Origin: Methanobacteriota archaeon
Lineage (GTDB): Archaea > Thermoplasmatota > Poseidoniia > Poseidoniales > Thalassarchaeaceae
Reading direction: 5' to 3'
DNA length: 59,509 nucleotides
Assembly (NCBI GenBank): GCA_018654845.1
Contig: JABIKU010000030.1
Span: 1-59,509, forward strand
Both the position numbers and the translations under genes were made by a program. A model generated the notes under the pieces. The model did no database searches. It had not been told where the DNA came from and saw nothing but the letters and a program-made list of their open reading frames with translations. Below are positions 53,133 through 59,509 of the stretch, piece after piece; positions within the stretch are counted from its first letter, which is position 1; every line of letters begins with the position of its first letter.

Positions 53133-55436
53133 ATGTCTGAAGTCAGTATGTTCCACCTGCATTCCGAATATTCAACGGCAGGTGACCAAGAACAAGCAAT
53201 TTCGAACCTAATGGAGCAGATTGAGGCCGGTCAAGAGCGCTGCATTCTGATGGGCGTGACCGGCTCGGGCAAGACTTTCGCGATGGCTAATGTCATCGAG
53301 CGATTGGGCTTGCCTACACTGATTCTCTCACACAATAAAACCCTAGCACGGCAATTGTGGCAGGAGATGAGTGAGCTTTTTCCAAAGAATGCGGTGGAGT
53401 ATTTTGTCAGTTATTACGACTATTACCAACCCGAGGCTTACCTTCCCGGACGCGACCTCTATATCGACAAGGAATTGCAGATGAACGAGCGCATCGAACA
53501 GGAGAGATTCTCGACGGTCGCAAGTTTAGTTTCGCGACCAGATGTAATCGCAGTCGGCACAGTTTCAGTAATTTACGGACTAAACCCTCCCGAGGTGTTT
53601 CAACAAAACCACATACGCCTAGAAGTCGGACAAACGGCAGATCCTCAGCAGGTAGTTCGCGATCTTGTCGGACTGCAATATCGTCGAACAACTAGTGACA
53701 TTACTCGAGGAGATGTTCGACTTCGCGGCGAAGTGTTAGACATTTGGATGCCGAGCCGTGATGACCCGATTAGGGTGCGATTTGGATGGGATGGAATCGA
53801 GAGAATCCAAGTTTGTGAGGCGGTATCTTGGGAGCCCTTAGATGAAATCGAAGAGGCTTGGATTCATCCTCGACAATTCTACATGACGAGTGAGGACAAA
53901 TTCGGAAAAGCGGTTGAGGATATCGAATTTGAATTAGACCAGAGATTGGATTATTACCACTCAAAAGGTATGGAATTGGAAGCTCATCGACTTGAACAGC
54001 GAACAAAGTTCGATTTGGAAATGCTCAACGAAGTCGGCTCTTGCAAAGGCGTTGAAAATTACTCACGTCATTTCGATGGACGAAAAAAGGACGAGCGAGC
54101 CTATTGTCTGCTAGATTTCTTTTCTATGTGTGGTGAGCAATTCCATGGTGGTGCTGAAAAATACCTCGTCATCATGGACGAAAGCCATGTGACATTACCG
54201 CAAGTTGGCGGAATGTACGGCGGCGATTACTCACGAAAATTGAATTTGATTGATCATGGTTTCCGACTGCCTTCGGCATTCGATAATAGGCCACTGCGAA
54301 TCGATGAATTTCAAGACTTGATTCCTCAGATGTTGTATGTAAGTGCAACCCCGGGCGAGCGCGAGTTGCGTCACTTAGCAGAATTAACAGGACAAGAAAT
54401 TCCCGAAAATTTGCTTCATGTCAAGAGTGGGGGTGGGGCTGGCACGGCTGAATATGACAAGCGTAAAGGCCGTGCGATGCTTGGTGAGACTTTGGAAAAT
54501 ATCGAAGGAGTTGTACGGATGGAAATCAGACCAACCGGACTATTAGATCCACAAATTCAGGTTCGACCGACAAGTGGTCAAATCCAAGATTTGGAAGATG
54601 AAATTCGGGCGCGAGTTGCAGTGAATGAGAGGGTATTAGTGACGGTAATGACCATAAAATTCGCTGAAGAAGTCGCCGAATATTTGAATCGAAATGGATT
54701 CAAGGCGCATCATCTACACTCCGAGATTGACACGATTGAGAGAACTGAGATAATCAAGGCACTGCGCCTTGGCCACATCGATATTATCGTCGGGATTAAC
54801 CTGCTGAGAGAAGGCTTGGATATACCCGAGGTATCACTTGTTGCAATCTTCGATGCGGACAAGGAAGGCTTCCTGAGAAATGAGCGCTCATTGTTACAGA
54901 CGATTGGGAGAGCAAGCCGAAATGAACATGGACACGTTCTGCTTTATGCTGACAAAATTTCTGTGGCGATGGAAGCTGCAATCGGCCAAACAATCGAGCG
55001 CCGCAGCCGGCAAGATGAGTACAATATTGAGCATGATATTACCCCAAAAACAATTCAGAAAGCCATGCCTGTAATGGGTTCAGATTTCGATGATTTGATG
55101 GCGGGCGTTGCCGGAAAAGGCAAGGGTGGCGGACGGCGACTCGTCGCGAAGAAACCCGGCTCAAAAGGCGTCGAAGGATTTGCCAAAAAATACGGTCTCG
55201 GTGCTGGTTCGTGGAACTCGACCGATTCTGTTTTGGATAATATCAGTCAACCTGAATGGGTTATTGCCGCTACTGATGTCATAACTGGAGTTGACGAGCC
55301 GACTGAAACTATAGATGACCGATTCAAGTTAATTTCTCGGCTCGAAAAAGAGATGAAAAACGCAGCTGCAAGGCTTGATTTCGAACGTGCAGCTCAACTG
55401 CGTGACCGGATTTTCCAACTTGAAAATCCGCAATAA
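53133..55436 (+). CDS. uvrB: UvrABC excision nuclease subunit B
   Basis: The damage-verifying helicase of NER. Walker A GVTGSGKT (41-48), beta-hairpin region YYDYYQPEAYLPGRDLYIDKE, DEAD-like DESHVTLPQVGGMYGGD, and motif VI LLQTIGRASRNEHGHVLLYAD are present, with the C-terminal UVR pair MKNAAARLDFERAAQLRDRI. At 767 aa it is nearly 100 residues longer than E. coli UvrB. Most of the extra length is a Gly/Lys-rich linker (GKGKGGGRRLVAKKPGSKG) and following segment before the UVR motif. GAGGTGA before the ATG; 9 bp after the prenyltransferase. Confidence 0.97.
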   Translation: MSEVSMFHLHSEYSTAGDQEQAISNLMEQIEAGQERCILMGVTGSGKTFAMANVIERLGLPTLILSHNKTLARQLWQEMSELFPKNAVEYFVSYYDYYQPEAYLPGRDLYIDKELQMNERIEQERFSTVASLVSRPDVIAVGTVSVIYGLNPPEVFQQNHIRLEVGQTADPQQVVRDLVGLQYRRTTSDITRGDVRLRGEVLDIWMPSRDDPIRVRFGWDGIERIQVCEAVSWEPLDEIEEAWIHPRQFYMTSEDKFGKAVEDIEFELDQRLDYYHSKGMELEAHRLEQRTKFDLEMLNEVGSCKGVENYSRHFDGRKKDERAYCLLDFFSMCGEQFHGGAEKYLVIMDESHVTLPQVGGMYGGDYSRKLNLIDHGFRLPSAFDNRPLRIDEFQDLIPQMLYVSATPGERELRHLAELTGQEIPENLLHVKSGGGAGTAEYDKRKGRAMLGETLENIEGVVRMEIRPTGLLDPQIQVRPTSGQIQDLEDEIRARVAVNERVLVTVMTIKFAEEVAEYLNRNGFKAHHLHSEIDTIERTEIIKALRLGHIDIIVGINLLREGLDIPEVSLVAIFDADKEGFLRNERSLLQTIGRASRNEHGHVLLYADKISVAMEAAIGQTIERRSRQDEYNIEHDITPKTIQKAMPVMGSDFDDLMAGVAGKGKGGGRRLVAKKPGSKGVEGFAKKYGLGAGSWNSTDSVLDNISQPEWVIAATDVITGVDEPTETIDDRFKLISRLEKEMKNAAARLDFERAAQLRDRIFQLENPQ

Positions 55437-55482
55437 TTCATTTTCAAATTTAGCAATATAACTCCCCTCTCCCTTCGGCGGA

Positions 55483-55489
55483 TTAAATA
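55483..55489 (+). promoter_or_regulatory. TATA-like box of deoxyhypusine synthase
   Basis: TTAAATA is centred 27 bp before the GTG at 55513. That is the standard archaeal TATA-to-start distance and implies a leaderless mRNA; no ribosome site precedes the GTG. Confidence 0.45.
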
Positions 55490-55512
55490 CGAAAAAGCCA
55501 GCCGACCGGTTT

Positions 55513-56496
55513 GTGCCGACATATTCGCGCGACGACTTTACCACACCGGTCGAAGATTACGACTTCTCTGCCCTCAGCGACGTTTCTTCACTAATCGACC
55601 AAATGTCTCAGGCAGGTGGATTCACTGCAACAAAGCTCGCTCGTGCGCGCGATATCTTGCGTGAAAGTGTGGCGAAGTCCAGCGAAGAGGGAGTTTTGAA
55701 TTGGCTATCATTTCCGGCATGTTTGTGTGCGACAGGAACTCGTGGATTCTTTTTGGAAGCGGTAAAACGCAAAGCATTCAACGTCATTATTACTACCTGT
55801 GGAACCCTCGATCACGACATAGCTCGTACTTACCAAGACTACTTTCACGGTGATTTTAATCTCGACGATATCGCTCTGGGCGAGGAAGGCCTGAACCGAC
55901 TTGGAAATGTGATAGTACCGAACGAATGTTATGGAGATGTTCTCGAAAATGTGGTCATGCCTTGGTTGGCCGAAATTGAGGAAGAAAGAACTGTAAATCA
56001 ACCCGAAAATCCGTGGTTAGGCTTTGGCTCAGTTGAGCTTTGCTGGGCGATGGGAGACCGAATCGAGGACGAATCTTCCCTACTTTACTGGGTTGCAAAG
56101 CACCGAATCCCAATGGTGATTCCTGGACTTTCCGATGGCTCTATCGGTGCACAATTATTCATGCATCGGCAAAAAAATCCTAATTTCATGGTTGATTTCC
56201 TTGCCGACGAACAAATTCTTTCTGATTTGACTTGGACTGCCGACGAATCTCATGCACTGATGGTCGGCGGTGGAATTTCGAAGCATCACGTGATTTGGTG
56301 GAACCAATACCGTGATGGTCTAGACTCCGCAGTTGGAATTACAACTGCACCCGAGCACGATGGCTCACTTTCTGGTGCTCGACTGAAAGAAGCTATATCT
56401 TGGGGAAAAATTCGACCAGAGGCGCCGCAAGTTGTGGTTGAAGGAGATGCCTCGGTTCTATTACCGATATTAGGCGCAGATCTATTCGGCAATTGA
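55513..56496 (+). CDS. dys: deoxyhypusine synthase
   Basis: Transfers the aminobutyl group of spermidine to a lysine of aIF5A, essential in archaea and eukaryotes. The 327 aa contain the NAD site blocks (NVIITTCGTLDHDIART), and the C-terminal catalytic-Lys motif EAISWGKIRPEA, with DGSLSGARLKEA just before. Length and order are those of archaeal DHS. It starts at a GTG with a TATA-like box at the leaderless distance. It follows uvrB by 76 bp and probably has its own promoter. Confidence 0.97.
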   Translation: MPTYSRDDFTTPVEDYDFSALSDVSSLIDQMSQAGGFTATKLARARDILRESVAKSSEEGVLNWLSFPACLCATGTRGFFLEAVKRKAFNVIITTCGTLDHDIARTYQDYFHGDFNLDDIALGEEGLNRLGNVIVPNECYGDVLENVVMPWLAEIEEERTVNQPENPWLGFGSVELCWAMGDRIEDESSLLYWVAKHRIPMVIPGLSDGSIGAQLFMHRQKNPNFMVDFLADEQILSDLTWTADESHALMVGGGISKHHVIWWNQYRDGLDSAVGITTAPEHDGSLSGARLKEAISWGKIRPEAPQVVVEGDASVLLPILGADLFGN

Positions 56497-56603
56497 ATCA
56501 ATAAAATGCAGTTATCTCGCTGAAAAGCAAGATAATTGCCAAATAATTCATTGAATTTTTCAATGTTCCACTAATCGCAAAGGGTGCAAAAACCGATTTT
56601 CAC

Positions 56604-56702
56604 CAAATTTGCAAAAAATGGCTAAAAACGCTGTTTTTTGACAAATTTGCAGCAATATTGACATTTTTCTGTGAATGGCCGCAGGCACAATGGCTAAGAA
56701 CG
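56604..56702. repeat. paired repeats upstream of the Hc1-like gene
   Basis: CAAATTTGC occurs at 56604-56612 and again at 56642-56650 (direct copies; CAAATTTG is itself palindromic). ATGGCTAARAACG occurs at 56618-56630 and 56690-56702. The region 56497-56723 is otherwise very AT-rich and holds no gene. It could be a promoter with operator sites; a TATA-like CAATATTG lies at about 56653-56660. Confidence 0.5.
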
Positions 56703-56723
56703 GTATTGAGCGGAAGGGGTCTT

Positions 56724-56906
56724 ATGTCCGTTGAATCGATGGTACAGGGAATGATAGATGCACTAACAGACGCTCTTGGAGATGCTGCAAAGCACGACAA
56801 GGGAAACTCCGCAGCAGGAACACGCGTGCGCAAGGCTATGCAAGGAGCTAAGGCTACTGCACAAGATGTCCGCACAAAAGTCCAAGGCGACAAAAACTCC
56901 CGTTAA
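56724..56906 (+). CDS. Hc1-like (histone H1-like) nucleoid protein, 60 aa
   Basis: A 60-aa basic protein. Residues 27-54, starting GNSAAGTRVRKAMQGAKATAQ, match the conserved core of bacterial histone H1-like Hc1 proteins (GNKAAGTRARKALxxIKKLAQ in the family), preceded by an amphipathic N-terminal helix (MVQGMIDALTDALGDA). Hc1 proteins bind and compact DNA. The ATG at 56724 has GGAAGGGG just upstream; the longer frame from 56658 is not family-like. The upstream region carries repeats that could be autoregulatory. Confidence 0.75.
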   Translation: MSVESMVQGMIDALTDALGDAAKHDKGNSAAGTRVRKAMQGAKATAQDVRTKVQGDKNSR

Positions 56907-56980
56907 GAGTTAGAACTGCAATAATTCGCGGCTAGCCCGTGATCGCGCAACACTTCCAGTGAAACTACGTCCTAATTCGC

Positions 56981-56994
56981 CTATGCTTGCATAG
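56981..56994. terminator. small hairpin between convergent genes
   Basis: CTATG-CTTG-CATAG is a perfect 5-bp stem with a 4-nt loop between the Hc1-like gene and the opposite-strand SDR-like gene, followed on the plus strand by an A/T-rich run. A bidirectional terminator is possible. Confidence 0.3.
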
Positions 56995-57026
56995 ATGAAA
57001 TAAAAATAATCGATTGATTTCAAAAT

Positions 57027-57761
57027 TCATTCGGTTTGTTCAGATTTTAATTGCGAATGAGCAATTAATTCCATGAGTGAAACTCTCATCGGCGTAATCG
57101 GCCTCCAGCCCTCTTCTCTCCCTGCTAATTTCATCGCTTCATGCAATGGAGAGAGATTTGGTCGGCGGCGTTCTCCAGAAAATTGAATCGCCGCCGGACT
57201 AGGAATTTGTGAAAGTGATTGCACTGTATGAGATTGTTCGATTGCATTGGTAAATCTCTGCCATAGCAATCGCATTTCGCCGAGCACAGCTTCAGGACTC
57301 CAGGCTCGGCGACCACATAGATCGACCACACCTTGTGCAAGTGCGTCTGAGTCTGCTAGAACCAGCAATGAAATCGCATCGGTGGCATCTCGTAAATTCA
57401 CCCAATACCTAGCTTCAATATCTGGATTAAGTGCATCGACTGTCCCACTGCGAACCGATTCGATCCAATCCTCAATAGAATCTGGTCCCCAATGTTCACT
57501 TCCTTCTGGTATCATTAAATCGTGAATACGGATAAGTAATCCTGCCTTTGGAACATAATCAGAATTACCACTTTTCGATTGTTCATTATTCGCGATTATC
57601 ATAATATCTGCAGTTACTTTTTCTGCTTCATTACCGAGAGCGACCGTGATGTCAGATTTTTTTGGATCATCGACGATTACAGCATCAGCGTTCTCGAGTT
57701 TATCGACAAGCGCTGCTCGAAAATTATCTTCTCCACCGATAAGATGTACGCGCTTGCTCAT
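57027..57761 (-). CDS. SDR/nucleotide-sugar-epimerase-like protein, degenerate
   Basis: A 244-aa protein with an NAD-epimerase outline but missing key residues. The N-terminus KRVHLIGGEDNFRAALVDKL looks like a decayed GxxGxxG nucleotide loop. The C-terminal half keeps the epimerase pattern: GPDSIEDWIESVRSGTV, then RYWVNLRDATDAISLLVLA, and PITPMRVSLMELI. No YxxxK catalytic pair is seen. It may bind rather than convert a nucleotide sugar. It follows the aminotransferase by 35 bp on the same strand and is probably co-transcribed. Confidence 0.6.
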   Translation of the reverse strand: MSKRVHLIGGEDNFRAALVDKLENADAVIVDDPKKSDITVALGNEAEKVTADIMIIANNEQSKSGNSDYVPKAGLLIRIHDLMIPEGSEHWGPDSIEDWIESVRSGTVDALNPDIEARYWVNLRDATDAISLLVLADSDALAQGVVDLCGRRAWSPEAVLGEMRLLWQRFTNAIEQSHTVQSLSQIPSPAAIQFSGERRRPNLSPLHEAMKLAGREEGWRPITPMRVSLMELIAHSQLKSEQTE

Positions 57762-57796
57762 CGAATCACCGATTCGGTCTACTCACTCGTCGAGTT

Positions 57797-59365
57797 TCAG
57801 GCTGTCGCAACAACTTCGGCTTGAGCAAAAGCAATCAAACAATCTCGAACAATACTGATTATAAGGTCGATTTCGGCCGAAGTGATGCCGAAGTGAGGTG
57901 TGAAACGTAGTGCGTTCTTTCCACCGTGAATGACCCCTAGTCCATGGAATCTGCACCATTCTTCAACTGCGCCAAATCCGATAACAGGGAGCCTGTCTGG
58001 CTCTAATTCAGCACAGAGTAACAAACCTGTTCCTTGCACCAAAGTGATGTCGTTCGGGAATTCCGATTGCAATTCTTTCAATTTTGCTACGAACTCATAA
58101 CCTCGCTCGACAATATTTGCACGAAGCTCAGGAGTAACACGCTCAAGGACAGTAACAGCAACTTCGAGCGCCCGTGGATTCGTTGTCATGGTATTTCCAT
58201 AAACACCGACGACGTAAATATCAGCGGCGCGCTGGGAAAGTCCAATTACAGAAAGTGGAAATTGCCCAGCATTCATCGCCTTCGACCAAGTTTCGATATC
58301 TGGTGCTTCACAATCTTGGAATCCACGATAATCAATGATCGACAAGCAGCCTTGCCCGCGCAAGCCTGCTTGAATTGAATCAACCAATAACAAACTGCCA
58401 TGGGATTTTGTCAGGCGTCGTGCCTCATCGTAAAACTCACGAGAAATGCACGCACCTGGACTTCCTTCACCCTGAACTGGCTCCATCGCCATTAATTCTA
58501 TGAAAAATCCATCTTCATTCGCCGAAGCAAAAATAGCACGCAGGCCTTCGATATCATTGTGTTCAACAGTGAGAATATGGTCTCTATTTTGGAAGGAAGC
58601 CATGTTAGCGTTATAACTATCTTTACAAGAATCAGAAATCGAAGCCGGCCTCTGAGTTCGACCATGAAAAGCCTGTTTCAAGGATAACAATTTGATCGGT
58701 TTACCCTCGTGGCGCCCACCCGGTCCAGTCATCTGGTGTGCATTGACATCAGCGATTCGCATGCCGATAGTGACCGATTCAGAACCGCTATTTAGACAGA
58801 CGAAACGAGAAAATGGACATTCGCCGCGTGTATGACCGACTTCATTTCGAAGTGCAGCAGCAAGACGCTTCTGAGAAAATGAAGGAGTCATGACATTTGC
58901 CATTACCCAATTTTTACTCATGGTCTCAATCACTTCGCTAGGTCCATGACCACCTCCAAGCATACCATAACTGCCATTATCGTGAAGAACAGCTCCATGA
59001 GAAGTGACCACCCATGGGCCACGCGCAGCAATTGCAACGAAGGGATTGATTGTAGCAGGTGCGTAAAAATTGACATAATCAGATTGTAATTCAGTGACCA
59101 GAGTCTCTTCATCACCCATCAAATATTCATCGCCGAATTCTTCTCGATATCGGCGATGAGTGATTACAGCTTCTTCTATCGCACGAAAAAGTGTTTCATC
59201 AGTTTTAAGAAATTTTTCAATTACTTCATCTGAAAGACCAATTGTTCGTTTAGAACCAGAATTCAAACGGATTTCCGCCAAGTCTGCAAGCGCCTCGGAC
59301 ATGCCACATCCTAAGCAGGTCTGCTCATCAACATTCGCCGGAAATGAATAGGCAGAATCCGGCAT
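57797..59365 (-). CDS. divergent class III aminotransferase (PLP-dependent)
   Basis: A 522-aa fold-type I aminotransferase. FHGRTQRPASIS, MEPVQGEGSPGACIS, the PLP-N1 aspartate in LLLVDSIQAGLRGQG, and the Schiff-base lysine in TWSKAMNAGQFPLSVIG are present, and VYGNTMTTNPRALEVAVTVL closes the cofactor site. The DEIQTGxGRTG of ordinary members is changed to DSIQAGLRGQG, and the N-terminus has an extra CLGCGMSEAL block with a CxxC. Closest general resemblance is lysine epsilon- or ornithine-type aminotransferases. Substrate is not evident. It is the first gene before the SDR-like gene. Confidence 0.85.
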   Translation of the reverse strand: MPDSAYSFPANVDEQTCLGCGMSEALADLAEIRLNSGSKRTIGLSDEVIEKFLKTDETLFRAIEEAVITHRRYREEFGDEYLMGDEETLVTELQSDYVNFYAPATINPFVAIAARGPWVVTSHGAVLHDNGSYGMLGGGHGPSEVIETMSKNWVMANVMTPSFSQKRLAAALRNEVGHTRGECPFSRFVCLNSGSESVTIGMRIADVNAHQMTGPGGRHEGKPIKLLSLKQAFHGRTQRPASISDSCKDSYNANMASFQNRDHILTVEHNDIEGLRAIFASANEDGFFIELMAMEPVQGEGSPGACISREFYDEARRLTKSHGSLLLVDSIQAGLRGQGCLSIIDYRGFQDCEAPDIETWSKAMNAGQFPLSVIGLSQRAADIYVVGVYGNTMTTNPRALEVAVTVLERVTPELRANIVERGYEFVAKLKELQSEFPNDITLVQGTGLLLCAELEPDRLPVIGFGAVEEWCRFHGLGVIHGGKNALRFTPHFGITSAEIDLIISIVRDCLIAFAQAEVVATA

Positions 59366-59509
59366 AATTCTTGATTCTGCAACTTAGTAGATCCTAGGTT
59401 AGGGCTCATTATTCAAGGTGAAATTGTGGAAATTTCCAATTTCCGATAATCATACAAAAAATCAAACTAACTTTAATTTTCTAATTGAAAACTTAGTATT
59501 TAATGAAAA
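59366..59509. other. AT-rich intergenic end of the window
   Basis: This stretch upstream of the aminotransferase holds no convincing frame. It is increasingly AT-rich to the edge (AATTTTCTAATTG, TTAGTATTTAATG) and presumably contains the aminotransferase promoter. Confidence 0.3.

Noticed and set aside
1-59509. tRNA, rRNA or CRISPR elements
   Set aside because: No tRNA-like cloverleaf was seen in the intergenic gaps, no rRNA-like stretch, and no regularly spaced repeats; only the intragenic 21-bp tandem and a few short repeats were found. A covariance-model scan would be needed to exclude a tRNA fully.

Overview
The window reads as a contiguous piece of an archaeal chromosome, most likely a planktonic marine euryarchaeon of the Marine Group II / Poseidoniales type. 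That placement is inferred from gene content, not from a phylogeny. Archaeal markers are 4-demethylwyosine synthase (Taw1), a TYW2/Trm5-type tRNA methyltransferase-fold enzyme, deoxyhypusine synthase, archaeal-type ribosomal protein uS2 and a geranylgeranyl reductase. They sit beside genes of bacterial character (uvrB, uvrC, tag, orn, msrA, HxlR regulator) and several very large secreted, C-terminally membrane-anchored proteins, a mix typical of this group. Base composition is moderately AT-rich by eye, except for one clearly GC-rich gene at 15.9-17.1 kb. No rRNA, tRNA, CRISPR array, insertion sequence or integrase was found.

Layout. 0-5.3 kb: a giant beta-helix/PKD-like surface protein overlapping tag. 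5.3-8.1 kb: two tandem stand-alone RAM domains and a winged-helix NTPase. 8.1-15.8 kb: uvrC, a 993-aa anchored exoprotein, then an overlapping trio (TYW2-like enzyme fused to a receiver domain, GNAT acetyltransferase, JAMM-motif protein) and convergent orn. 15.9-18.5 kb: a GC-rich MFS transporter beside two AT-rich membrane proteins. 18.5-23.9 kb: guaB-msrA, a retropepsin-like protease, a pair of YbjQ-family proteins and taw1. 23.9-31.1 kb: an ABC export-type operon (ATPase, 1016-aa FtsX-like permease, second ATPase with a zinc ribbon) behind one glycosyltransferase and divergent from another. 31.1-36.8 kb: a Met-rich secreted protein and a translationally coupled trio with haem-like cysteine/histidine motifs. 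36.9-42.8 kb: a 3-hydroxyacyl-CoA dehydrogenase/enoyl-CoA hydratase fusion, two small unlisted ORFs, three winged-helix regulators and a dihydrouridine synthase. 42.9-46.5 kb: a DUF3592 protein, rps2, a lipoprotein, a likely structured RNA and an FKBP-type isomerase. 46.6-56.5 kb: ccmF and geranylgeranyl reductase, divergent from ubiD-ubiA-uvrB and dys. 56.5-59.5 kb: an Hc1-like 60-aa nucleoid protein, a decayed-looking SDR protein and a divergent class III aminotransferase.

How the genes fit together. UbiD and UbiA resemble the late futalosine menaquinone enzymes; with geranylgeranyl reductase and CcmF they form a respiratory quinone/cytochrome c neighbourhood, which gives the CxCH/CxxxCH exoproteins at 33-37 kb a possible maturation partner. 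Taw1, the TYW2-like protein and Dus all modify tRNA. UvrB, UvrC and Tag are DNA repair functions. Many genes are tightly packed with ATGA, GTGA or TGATG junctions. Shine-Dalgarno sites are common inside operons, while several first genes appear leaderless.

The most notable items are the TYW2-receiver fusion, the bacterial/eukaryote-like Hc1 protein with a repeat-rich upstream region, the two-gene small-ORF operon at 39.0-39.3 kb, the long-helix RNA at 45.6-45.8 kb, and the JAMM protein coupled to an acetyltransferase.
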